This document shows positions 27,869-35,935 of a DNA stretch of 64,000 nt, piece by piece. A model generated the notes under the pieces. That model did not search any database and was not told where the DNA came from. It saw only the letters and a program-made list of their open reading frames with translations. This DNA comes from Nitrosospira multiformis. Lineage in GTDB: Bacteria > Pseudomonadota > Gammaproteobacteria > Burkholderiales > Nitrosomonadaceae. Within the stretch, counting starts at the first letter, position 1, and every line of letters begins with the position of its first letter. Location: contig NZ_FOCT01000004.1 of NCBI RefSeq assembly GCF_900110185.1, positions 124,001 through 188,000 of the forward strand. The letters run 5' to 3'. A program made the translations under genes and the position numbers.

Positions 27869-28945
27869 TTACGCCAGCCGGCTCTGCGGTGATTGCTCTA
27901 CGGCTGAGACAACCTGTTCCCGGACTCGGTTCCAGTAACTGGTTGCAACAAAGCCGTTGGCGCAGGTCAGGGTTGTCAGTGTCATTATCCGGTATACCTC
28001 GCTTCGGGGCGCTTTGACATTGACGGCGGGGTCGAGCAGATCAGGCGCCACCGCGACACGCCGTAGGGTTTCCCCGGCCAGCAGGATAGGCCAGATGCAG
28101 GCCAGCCGTTGACGAATTTCCGAGACAGGAATCGCCATGGTATAAATCCAGCCTTGATCCAGGTGCTCGACGGCCATCCTGATGAGGCGGTCGAGAACCG
28201 GTTTGAATTTTGGCAGGCTGTTGTCATTCAACAGGTCCGCGGGCTTCAGGCCTACCTCATCGAGAAGCGATTCAGGAATATAACAGCGCCCATTATGCAG
28301 GTCCCGGCCGATATCCTTCAGAATGTTGGTGAGTTGCAGCCCTTTCCCGAACCTTACCCCGATGGCTGCCATCTCCTCCACATCCCATCGTCCCATCGTC
28401 GGCCGGTGAGCACAAATCATCCTGGTCCAGAAATCCCCGACACAACCTGCGACATAATAAGTGTACCGGTCCAGGTCGTCCAGGGTGGATAGCGCCGCTA
28501 AGTGGTCACTTGATTGACCGGGGAAGCGGTTCAAGTCCATTTCCATCCCTTCGGTGAGCACCTTTATAACCCACTGCATGCGCTGCCGGTCATCGGGCGA
28601 ATACTCCTCGTACAGCCTGAAACAATCCTCCAGCCGCTGCAGAAGAATGCTTTCTCCCGAGTTTTTCTGGTGGAGAACCAGCGCGCTCTGAATCTCCTGA
28701 ACCGCTTCCCGATCAACCCTGGCAGTCATGAATTGCTCACGGAACTGGTTCAGGTATTTCAGACGCTCTGCCCGGTCGATCAGATCCGTATCCGCAATGG
28801 TATCGGCAGCACGGGCAAACAGATACGCCAATCCCATCTGGTCACGGACACCAATTGGCAGCACATTGAGCGTGAGATAAAACGAACGGGAAACCTGCTT
28901 GAGGATATCGTGCAGCAGTTCGTGTTTGGTGGAAGGGGTAGTCAA
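27869..28945 (-). CDS. Squalene synthase (farnesyl-diphosphate farnesyltransferase)
   Basis: 358 residues of the squalene/phytoene synthase family. The two aspartate-rich motifs are present: DTIAD at 48-52 and DIGRD at 211-215. The substrate motif SRSFYLTLNVLP lies at 19-30 and YTYYVAGCVG at 161-170. Length and motifs agree with single-chain squalene synthase rather than the shorter HpnC/HpnD pair. It condenses two farnesyl diphosphates to squalene, the hopanoid precursor. No hopanoid cyclase is nearby. Start ATG at 28945 follows a weak ribosome-binding site (CCATCCTTGAC on the complementary side), so the N-terminus is less certain. Confidence 0.88.
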   Translation of the reverse strand: MTTPSTKHELLHDILKQVSRSFYLTLNVLPIGVRDQMGLAYLFARAADTIADTDLIDRAERLKYLNQFREQFMTARVDREAVQEIQSALVLHQKNSGESILLQRLEDCFRLYEEYSPDDRQRMQWVIKVLTEGMEMDLNRFPGQSSDHLAALSTLDDLDRYTYYVAGCVGDFWTRMICAHRPTMGRWDVEEMAAIGVRFGKGLQLTNILKDIGRDLHNGRCYIPESLLDEVGLKPADLLNDNSLPKFKPVLDRLIRMAVEHLDQGWIYTMAIPVSEIRQRLACIWPILLAGETLRRVAVAPDLLDPAVNVKAPRSEVYRIMTLTTLTCANGFVATSYWNRVREQVVSAVEQSPQSRLA

Positions 28946-29112
28946 GGATGGAAATTCCGAATCCGTTAATGCAAAGGGCAGAACATTACCTGCTCTCCTA
29001 CTAGAGGGTCAAGATGACGTGTTAAGGTAAGAGTTCTCCTTCATAGATCAAATAGAAGGGAATATCGCAGGAGTATGGTAGATTATTGAGAACCGTTGAC
29101 ACACTTTTAAAC

Positions 29113-29451
29113 ATGTCCAAAAATAGAAGCAGACGCCTCAGAAAAAAACTCCATCTGGATGAATTTCAGGAATTTGGCTTCGAGATTTCATTTTCATTGC
29201 CTGAAAATCTTGATAGCGAGAAACTGGACGATTTTTTTGATCAATTTCTCGTGGAAGCCATTGAGAACAACGGCTTGGTGTTTGGGGGTGGTATCGGGAG
29301 AAATAGTGGAGGTTTTGTAACATTAGGCAAACGAGGAAGTGCTACTGAAGAGCATAGAGAGCGGGTAAAAAACTGGTTATCTGCGCATCCTATGGTAGCT
29401 GATGTCCAGATCGGAGAGCTTGTTGATGCATGGCATGGGCATGATGAGTAA
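29113..29451 (+). CDS. yggL: YggL-family (DUF469) ribosome-associated protein
   Basis: 112 residues. The N-terminal SKNRSRRLRKKLHLDEFQEFGFE is the signature of YggL, a small protein bound to the 50S subunit. Later conserved parts are FGGGIGRNSGGFV in place of the usual middle segment, EEHRERVKNWL and a C-terminal LVDAWHG. I take ATG 29113 because homologues start at that methionine; a TTG at 29086 would add nine residues. It lies alone between the squalene synthase gene (divergent) and the dehydrogenase gene (convergent). Confidence 0.85.
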   Translation: MSKNRSRRLRKKLHLDEFQEFGFEISFSLPENLDSEKLDDFFDQFLVEAIENNGLVFGGGIGRNSGGFVTLGKRGSATEEHRERVKNWLSAHPMVADVQIGELVDAWHGHDE

Positions 29452-29541
29452 ATAGGGTTGAGCGAAGCGGAACCCGAGAAGAAGCAGGCAGGATCATTAG
29501 CTGGACTGCTCTTCGACAATTTTGTTCTGAGCACTGCCTGC

Positions 29542-29559
29542 CCCTTCGACAGGCTCAGG
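29542..29559 (-). repeat. Inverted copy of the CCTGAGCCTGTCGAAGG repeat
   Basis: CCTTCGACAGGCTCAGGA here is the reverse complement of the repeat at 25553-25573. It lies in the 142-base gap between convergent yggL and the dehydrogenase gene, where such elements often sit. Confidence 0.7.
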
Positions 29560-29593
29560 ACTAGGGCTATCGAGCGAAAATCGAATTAAAAAT

Positions 29594-30892
29594 TCACCGG
29601 TAGTGCATGCGCCTATCCGGCAAATTTGCGTAAGTGCCGCTCTCTAGCTTTCTTTTTCTCCTCGCCCACACCCCGATCAAACCCATCCCACCCAGCATCA
29701 TTGCGTAGCTTGCAGGTTCGGGTATAAGAGCGATTTGCCCGACCTGCCCATTGAGGCTTACCAGATAAAGATTGCCGGAAGCGTCCTCGCCGAATGAGGT
29801 GATATTCCCCGAAATGCCGGTTGGGGACAACAGTTCGGCAGTGCGGTCGGTGAGGTCGGTAATGCCTGAGCCGGTGAAGCGGAAGGACATCACCTTGTCG
29901 TTCACGAAGTCCGCAAAGAAGTAGGTGCCTTCCAGGCCGGGGATTTCTGAGCCGCGGTAGACATAGCCCCCAATGACTGAGGCGCCATCCGCGGTATGGT
30001 TATATTCAAAGATAGGGGGCGTGTGGTTGGAAATCTGTGGATCGTTGGGAAAATTTTCCAACGTCCCCTCAAACTTGCGCCACCCATAGTTCGCTCCGGC
30101 AGCGCCTATATCGATCTCCTCGCGTGCGTTCTGCCCGACGTCACCGATGTAGAAAGTGCCGTTTTCCCTGTCAAAACTGTCACGAAACGGGTTGCGCAAT
30201 CCATACGCATATATCTCCGGATTGATCTCCGGATTGCCGCCTGCGACATTTCCATCCGGTATTGCATAGCCATACTGCGTGGGATCATTGGGCAGGCGAT
30301 CAGATGAAACATCGACCCGCAAAATTTTGCCAAGATTGCTGGACAGGTTTTGCGCGCGATTACCAGGATCATCGCGGAAGCCGCCGTCTCCTGTGGCTAT
30401 GTAAAGATTCCCCGACTCGCCGGGCCTGAAGCCGAGCCACCCAGCCTTGTGATTGCTGAACTCAGGTTGCTGCACAGTGAGTACTGTTTGCCGGCTGGTG
30501 ATATCTGCCACGTTTGGCTGCGTCGCACTTACCTGATACGTTGCAACCACGGTATTGAGTGAGGTCTTATCTATGTAATCGACATAAAATCGACGGTTGC
30601 TGGCAAAGTTTGGATCGAATGCCATGCCCAGCAGGCCGCGCTCGCCCTCGGTATTGACCGAGTCTGACAGATCGAGAAATGGTGTTGGCTGCACAGTCCC
30701 ATTCTGGAGGATTTTAATCAGCCCGCCCTGTTCGACAATGAACAGGCGTGAGTCTCCTGCTGGCGATGTTGCGAACAAAGGGCGATCAAGGCCGCTTGCA
30801 ACGATTCGGGTTTGCAACTGTGCAAAAGCCGCCGGTGCCCCAAGACCAGTGGCGAAGACCAAAGCAAGCAGGGCAGAAAAGGGTTTGATCAT
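29594..30892 (-). CDS. PQQ-type soluble aldose (sorbosone/glucose) dehydrogenase with PEP-CTERM signal
   Basis: 432 residues. A signal peptide (about 1-24, ending AAFA) leads into a six-bladed propeller of the glucose/sorbosone dehydrogenase family: GLDRPLFATSP, ERGLLGMAFDPNF, LYIATGDGGFRDDPGNRAQ, NPFRDSFDRENGTFYIGDVGQN and YNHTADGASVIGGYVYRG are the family blocks with residues for PQQ and calcium. At about 390-415 lies a PEP-CTERM sorting signal (PEPASYAMML, helix, RRKRK). Sixteen further residues follow the basic cluster, longer than usual. The product is exported and processed by exosortase, then probably associated with the envelope or exopolysaccharide. No exosortase gene is in the window. 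The true substrate is unknown. Confidence 0.85.
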   Translation of the reverse strand: MIKPFSALLALVFATGLGAPAAFAQLQTRIVASGLDRPLFATSPAGDSRLFIVEQGGLIKILQNGTVQPTPFLDLSDSVNTEGERGLLGMAFDPNFASNRRFYVDYIDKTSLNTVVATYQVSATQPNVADITSRQTVLTVQQPEFSNHKAGWLGFRPGESGNLYIATGDGGFRDDPGNRAQNLSSNLGKILRVDVSSDRLPNDPTQYGYAIPDGNVAGGNPEINPEIYAYGLRNPFRDSFDRENGTFYIGDVGQNAREEIDIGAAGANYGWRKFEGTLENFPNDPQISNHTPPIFEYNHTADGASVIGGYVYRGSEIPGLEGTYFFADFVNDKVMSFRFTGSGITDLTDRTAELLSPTGISGNITSFGEDASGNLYLVSLNGQVGQIALIPEPASYAMMLGGMGLIGVWARRKRKLESGTYANLPDRRMHYR

Positions 30893-31208
30893 GTCAGCTC
30901 CTCGGGACCGGTTAGAGTTGGAATCAATAGAGTCAATAACGGGAATAATGCGAAGGCCAATTTATGTATAGAAAAGGCAAAGTTCGCTGTCAACCCGATT
31001 TGAAATTTGAAATTGGTGACGAATTCGAATCTATCGTTATTGCCAGGTTCCGTTTTAAAACAGGTATCCTCAAAACCTGCCGGGGTAGAAATCTGTTGAA
31101 GGTATAAGGAGTTACAAAAGAATCACAGGGCAAGCCAAAACAGCACAACTTGCTATACTGAATCATGGGGTGTCCTATTCATTGTCATCGATCGCGGAGG
31201 GAAGGCGC
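30893..31208. other. Intergenic region between the dehydrogenase and macro-domain genes
   Basis: 316 bases serving as the shared upstream region of two divergent genes. A TATACT at about 31153, some 50 bases before the macro-domain start, could be a -10 element. Nothing else was recognised. Confidence 0.4.
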
Positions 31209-31748
31209 ATGATTCACGAAGTAAGGGGCGATATCCTGCTGAGCCATGCTCAGGTCATTGCCCATGCCGTTGCCCCTCATGATCGTTTCAGGGAGGGACT
31301 GGCTTTGAGTTTGCGCCAGCGGTAGCCCGCCCTGGTCAAGGATTTCCACCACTTCTGCCATACCATGCACCCCAAAGCGGGTGACGTGTGGGTCTGGTCG
31401 GGTGCGATGAGCAAACGAGTGATCAGCCTGCTGACGAATGAAGCGTCGCCTAGCACCGGGGGCAAGCCGCCTCCGGCCAGAAAGGAAGTTTTAGAACTGT
31501 CGTTGCGCGAACTTCGCAGTCTGCTGGAGAGCAAGAGGTTTTCCCATGTCGCGCTGCCCCGCCTTGCTACCGGCGCGGGCGGCCTGGATTGGAAGGTGGT
31601 GGAGCCCTTGATCGAGCGCCATCTCGGGGACCTGGACCTGCCTATTTACATTTATACTCAATATGAGGAAGGCGTTCAGGCCATAGAGCCGGGGTTGAGT
31701 CGCCATGATAGTCTCGACAGGAGACCGGACGCTTCCCGCAGGCAATAG
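31209..31748 (+). pseudogene. Macro-domain (ADP-ribose binding) protein with an in-frame TAG
   Basis: ATG 31209, preceded by GGAGGGAAGG, opens a frame whose product begins EVRGDILLSHAQVIAHAVA, the start of a macro domain. The frame is cut by TAG at 31323-31325 after 38 codons. Past that codon the same frame continues the domain: PALVKDFHHFCHT, the VWVWSGA strand, VISLLTNEA and then HVALPRLATGAGGLDW, which carries the phosphate-binding loop. It ends at 31748, about 180 codons in total. In relatives a Tyr commonly precedes the Pro-Ala, so a single base change of a Tyr codon would explain the stop. Reinitiation at ATG 31365 would give only the second half. Probable recent nonsense mutant; sequencing error or readthrough remain possible. 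Confidence 0.75.
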
Positions 31749-31786
31749 CCTGACAATTCGCGGGTTTGATTCCAGGGCAAGGAGGT

Positions 31787-34267
31787 TCAGGAAGGATTTT
31801 TGCCGGCGGGTAGCAGATGCAACGTTTGCTCGGATGGGCCGGGAAGGAAGGGGGTGAACCTGCCTGTCACCCAGTCTTCGTGTCCGCTGCCGTAATAAGG
31901 TGACAGGGGATGCCCGCTCTGGCCGCCGGGCATCTCGAAATATCCATTCTCTTCATCGCCCGGGGCGACAGCAAACCGGTTCGACGCCCCAAATGCCGGA
32001 CCCTGCACGCGTGGCATTTTACTGTCTCCGGCAAGTTCATCCCTGGGCATATCCAGCCACTTTCCAATAAATAGTGGTAAAGCCTGGCTGAAAGGATGTC
32101 GGATGCGGGCCGTATTGCGTTCGCCCCAGGTTCTTGCGGCAATACCGCCGGGTTGGCGCCGGAAACGCTCGGCTACCCGGTGCGCGCACTTGCCGAGGAG
32201 ATCATCCCAGTCGGCATGCACAGGGAGTAGAAGGTGCGGGGGACGTCCCTCTATCAATTTCCAGACCGCATGTTCCGCCTGATTCAACGGCGGCAGTTCG
32301 AACTCCGGATATTTCTCCCGCACGACTGCTTCAAATCCACGGAGAACGGCATTGACAACTTCCTGCCGAAATGCGCGCACTACCCGGTAGGCTGCCGATT
32401 CCGTGGATGCATGTCCATCCCAGTCCTTGAGCGCCTGTTGCATTTCGGTGCGCCAGGGCGCTGCTTCGGTTCTTTCCAGAGTCTGCTCGAGAAGCTGCCG
32501 CCAGCGCGCGAGGAACAGCGCCCGGTCGTCCAGTTGGATAGCCAGCATGGTGGCAGGCGTAAAATAATCATGTTGATAAAGGGTGTCGCGGATCTGCTTT
32601 GCCCGTGCGCCGAGATCAAAGCCGCCATCCCCAAGCCTCTCCAGCATCAGGCCGTCCACGGTGCGCGCGTTTGCAGTCCACAGACGTTGGTCGGTAGGAT
32701 CGATAATGGTTGGATAGAGCGCGGGATCCAGCCATCCGTTCCAGCCGGTACCGGGTGCACTCCAGTCTGCCGGGAGCCGCGGATTATATTCCTTGCCCCG
32801 TGCTGGAAGCCTTCCGGCAATGGTCCATGCGGTTCTGCCGGTCCGGTCACCAACGATAAAGTTCTGCGCGGGAATACCCGCGTTCCGTACGATGACGATC
32901 GCCTGATCCACGCTTTCCGCCTGTTCCAGATCGGTAAGCTTGATATCCACCGAGCCCGGTTGATGCGCAGTCCAAGCAAATGCGAGGGGCGTTCCGTCAT
33001 GATCGGTTGCCGCAATGGGTCCCCATTCTGTTTCCTGGACCTCCAGTATTTCATCTGCCGATCCACGTACACGCAGCACTTCGCGATGCACCTCGATGCG
33101 CTTCCATCCATCCAGAGTCCGGTAGCGCAGAGGATCATCCGGATCGCGCATTATCCGCACCCAATCGATCAGGTCACCATAGCTGTTTGTAAAACTCCAC
33201 GCAATGTGCCGGTTGGAACCGACCGTGATTGCCGGTGTACCCGGCAGGCTGGCGCCTGTGATGTCGCTTGTTTCCCCCGGTCGTTGCGGGTGGGGATATA
33301 TGAAGCGTGTACGAAACCAGATATTGGGGACGCGCAGTTCCAGGTGCATATCGTTGGCCACCAGCGCTGCGCCTCCAGCCAAGGAGCCAGCCACGGCGAA
33401 GCTATTGCTCCCAAGCACGTCGTCGATGTATTCGTCTGGGCTATGCGTATCCACGGGAGGCATAAGACCGGGGTCGAGCTTGCGGAGATCGAGTTCGCTC
33501 GCAGACGGGATATCCGGCCAGGCAAGGGGAGTACCCAGTAACGGGGCATCCCATTTGCCACCCATGGCGCTAAGAAACCGGAAGGCAGCTGGGGGAAGCG
33601 CATCCCGCAGGGTAGAGAAGGCAAGTTCGCGCACGTCGCTTGCTTCTTTCAACGTGAAATACATCGCCCCGATGACCAGCAAGCTGTCTTCGCTGCGCCA
33701 TGCCAGAGGCTTCAGGCCCAGCAGAAGATAGGGAAAGGAGTTTGTCGTCAGCGCATCGAGACCTTCATTTACCCCATTGCGATACGCGTCGAGCAGTTCA
33801 CGCTGTTCAACCGGCAACTCTTTCAGCATCGAGGACGCACGTGCCCGCATCCGATGCTTGCGTGCTTCCCGATCGGCGGGCAAGACGCGTGATCCGAACA
33901 ACTCAGCCAGCTCGCCTGCAGGCTGCCGGCGCATTAGGTCCATTTGAAAGAAGCGCTCCTGCGCATGAACATAACCCAGCGCCCAAGCCAGGTCATGCCG
34001 GTTTTGCGCATGCAGCGTAGCGGTACCGAGGGTGTCGCGTTCGACAGCCACAGATGCAGACAGGGCGTCCGTTTGCACTGTTCCTTCGTATTGCGGCAGG
34101 CTTCCGCGCAATACCAGCCAGAGAATGCCAACGACCAGCGACGCCAGGATAACAATGGCGTAGGCAACACGGACAAGACGATAAGGCATCCGAGGAGTCA
34201 TGGAGACGGATTCGCTACGACGAAACAGCCACTGATGGCGTGCGGAACGACTATGGGTGCGGATCAT
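31787..34267 (-). CDS. Penicillin acylase family (Ntn-hydrolase) protein
   Basis: 826 residues. An N-terminal hydrophobic helix (about 34-53) is followed by the alpha-chain region (WALGYVHAQERFFQMDLMRR at 95-114), a linker, and the autocatalytic processing site LGSNSFAVAG, where S287 after G286 would become the N-terminal nucleophile of the beta chain. NDMHLELRVPNIW, SLPGTPAITVGSNRHIAWSFTNSYGD and later QPGGIAARTWGERN are family blocks. Members hydrolyse amides such as beta-lactam side chains or acyl-homoserine lactones in the periplasm; the substrate here is unknown. M23 (34201) is an alternative start; neither has a clear ribosome-binding site. It lies 30 bases downstream of the broken DUF1499 gene on the same strand. 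Confidence 0.87.
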   Translation of the reverse strand: MIRTHSRSARHQWLFRRSESVSMTPRMPYRLVRVAYAIVILASLVVGILWLVLRGSLPQYEGTVQTDALSASVAVERDTLGTATLHAQNRHDLAWALGYVHAQERFFQMDLMRRQPAGELAELFGSRVLPADREARKHRMRARASSMLKELPVEQRELLDAYRNGVNEGLDALTTNSFPYLLLGLKPLAWRSEDSLLVIGAMYFTLKEASDVRELAFSTLRDALPPAAFRFLSAMGGKWDAPLLGTPLAWPDIPSASELDLRKLDPGLMPPVDTHSPDEYIDDVLGSNSFAVAGSLAGGAALVANDMHLELRVPNIWFRTRFIYPHPQRPGETSDITGASLPGTPAITVGSNRHIAWSFTNSYGDLIDWVRIMRDPDDPLRYRTLDGWKRIEVHREVLRVRGSADEILEVQETEWGPIAATDHDGTPLAFAWTAHQPGSVDIKLTDLEQAESVDQAIVIVRNAGIPAQNFIVGDRTGRTAWTIAGRLPARGKEYNPRLPADWSAPGTGWNGWLDPALYPTIIDPTDQRLWTANARTVDGLMLERLGDGGFDLGARAKQIRDTLYQHDYFTPATMLAIQLDDRALFLARWRQLLEQTLERTEAAPWRTEMQQALKDWDGHASTESAAYRVVRAFRQEVVNAVLRGFEAVVREKYPEFELPPLNQAEHAVWKLIEGRPPHLLLPVHADWDDLLGKCAHRVAERFRRQPGGIAARTWGERNTARIRHPFSQALPLFIGKWLDMPRDELAGDSKMPRVQGPAFGASNRFAVAPGDEENGYFEMPGGQSGHPLSPYYGSGHEDWVTGRFTPFLPGPSEQTLHLLPAGKNPS

Positions 34268-34296
34268 GCCAGCAGGATGGGATATGCAAGGCGTTT

Positions 34297-34720
34297 TCAG
34301 GAGTTCAAAAGCTTTTCCCGGATGGATTCGATGTGTTTCCGGTTCACGCCGAGATCGGATTTTCCGAGACGGGAAGCCGAGCGCACCTGAATCACCTTCA
34401 CTTCCGGATCAAGCCAGAACTCGACGTCATCCACATATTTCAGGATTCATATGGTGAATTGCGCATAAGTGTACCCAGGCTCTCTCCGCACTCCTTTTCC
34501 TCCGTCCAGAGTTTCGATGATGCGGGCAAGGCGATTCAGCGTGCTCTCGGCGTCCCCTTTCAGGGGCAGCGGAGCGATTTCGGCATAAGCCCGCTGAGGG
34601 TGATCGGGGTAGAGCGCATCTGGCTGGACACGCTGTTGGGGTTGTTGAGGGAGGCTTGAGCCTCCCTTCGCGTACCCCCAGATCGACAGGCGAGGCGGCT
34701 GCGGTCTCATATCCTGACGT
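34297..34720 (-). pseudogene. DUF1499 protein gene with frameshift and in-frame TGA
   Basis: On the minus strand three pieces of one DUF1499 protein are readable. An N-terminal piece in one frame (DLGVREGRLKPPSTTP) shifts near 34630 to a second frame (ALYPDHPQRAYAEIAPLPLKG, then GYTYAQFTI). That frame meets TGA at 34447-34449 and continues in phase afterwards as ILKYVDDVEFWLDPEV, VIQVRSASRLGKSDLGVNR and a stop at 34297-34299. VDDVEFW and RSASRxGxSDxGVNR are the family's hallmark blocks. A CGA-to-TGA change would explain the internal stop. A GGGAGGC/GCCTCCC hairpin sits in the N-terminal part (34649-34666). The gene is inactive by two lesions. Confidence 0.75.
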
Positions 34721-34760
34721 CATTTCCCGTCAGAACGCCGATGCAGCCATTATTCGGCCG

Positions 34761-35066
34761 TTATTTCGTCTTGCTGTTCGCCAGAACGTATTCTGCGAGA
34801 CGTTGCGCCGGTTCGCCCTGAATATTGGGGAAAGCCGTCATACCCATGCTTCCCTTCTGGACCTTCTGAATGATGGCATCCTTATTGGCCATCTTCTCGC
34901 TCAATATCATTGCGGCGCCAGCTTCGGGTTTGTGGCATTTTGTGCAGTTTGTGCTAAATATATCTTCTCCCGTGGCATCTGAGGGCGGGGTGTAAGGATC
35001 TGTTCTCGAACAACCCATCAAGCCTGCCAGTGCGACAAACGTCAATATTAAAGTTATCTTCTTCAT
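34761..35066 (-). CDS. Small lipoprotein cytochrome c (class I)
   Basis: 101 residues. A lipoprotein signal (LAGLMGC, lipidated C19) is followed by a single class I cytochrome c domain. The haem-binding site is CTKCH at 41-45, and the sixth ligand is probably Met76 in GSMGMTAFP. It should be anchored in the periplasmic face of a membrane and carry electrons; the partner is not indicated by neighbours. ATG 35066 is preceded by GAGCAAAAATG-type spacing with a GGAG-like site further up. Intact amid several broken genes. Confidence 0.88.
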   Translation of the reverse strand: MKKITLILTFVALAGLMGCSRTDPYTPPSDATGEDIFSTNCTKCHKPEAGAAMILSEKMANKDAIIQKVQKGSMGMTAFPNIQGEPAQRLAEYVLANSKTK

Positions 35067-35197
35067 TTTTGCTCCTGATTAGAGAGGAATTGTTTTTATA
35101 CCGCTGGGTGGAGATTATAGCGCGCTATACGGTCCAAAGTGATATCGCACTTTGAGGCTTCATTCCACAATTCCTGATCATCGAGCGGAGCGATCTG

Positions 35198-35935
35198 TTA
35201 CCTGTTCTGTTGCCTGTCACCTACCACTGCCCTTGGCTGGAAAACGGTTGGAAAATTATTCAAAACAATTCCTCCACCCGAAATAACCAGATCCGGGTAT
35301 TCCAGATTTTTCAGGTTATCGGTGGGATCCCCCTTGATGGCGATCACGTCGGCGCGCCGGGCAGGAGGGTGCCGAGAAGGGGCAAACCGAGGTGTTCCCC
35401 CGCTTTCGACGTGGCTGTGCGCAGGACCTCCAGCGTTTCCATATTTCCCATTTGCATCATGTACATAAGCTCTTGGGCGTCGATTCCCCTGGGAACATCC
35501 GGATGTGCGATTTCAGCGCCGTACAGCAGTTCGCCACCCTGTTCCCGCCAGATCCGGACATTGTGCGCAACACCGGAACATTTCGACAGGGTATCGAGCG
35601 TCGTCACTATTTTGACGTCCTGCGACACGGCTTTTTTTAACAGAGGCTCGGGGATGATGTCACAGGGAACATGCGCCCATTCATCGACTCCTGCGTTGAT
35701 GGCAATCTCCGCGCCTTTTACTTCGGCGATATGGGCCGTTACCTTGCGTTTGTTCGCATGGGCTTCATCCACTATCGCCTTTACGATTCTTTCAGGGAGC
35801 AGGGGCCAGGCTGTGCTGAGACCAGTATTGGGATGTGGGTGAGAGGAATGGGCGTGCTTTGCCGGTTCGTGATTTGTCGGTTCGTGATTGGGCTGGGCGT
35901 GATGAGCATGATTATCGGGGGTCGCATGCGAAGAG
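35198..35935 (-). pseudogene. Amidohydrolase (imidazolonepropionase-like) remnant, headless and frameshifted
   Basis: The minus-strand frame through 35344-35935 encodes the second half of a metal-dependent amidohydrolase of the COG1228 type: TAWPLLPERIVKAIVDEAH, VTAHI (a metal-ligand His), DEWAHVPCD and LLGTLLPG. It stops at a TGA near 35344, but another frame continues the family's ending (ADVIAIKGDPTDNLKNLEY, then PDLVISGGGIVL) to a TAA at 35198. So one frameshift lies near 35350. The N-terminal half, with the first metal-binding His pair, is missing. Upstream of the enzyme part the frame encodes a His-rich stretch (about 10 His in 35 residues) up to the junction with the TonB receptor gene, with no start codon. 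Confidence 0.7.

Noticed and set aside
29086..29112. TTG start for the YggL-like protein
   Set aside because: Homology begins at the ATG at 29113; the upstream nine codons are not family-like.
32234..33541. 435-codon plus-strand ORF inside the penicillin acylase gene
   Set aside because: It is antisense to conserved acylase blocks including the processing site, and its product has no recognisable fold.
31209..34720. Programmed stop-codon readthrough or recoding in two genes (TAG and TGA)
   Set aside because: The codons differ, the neighbouring genes use normal stops, and a frameshift in the same DUF1499 gene points to decay; no selenocysteine element was seen.
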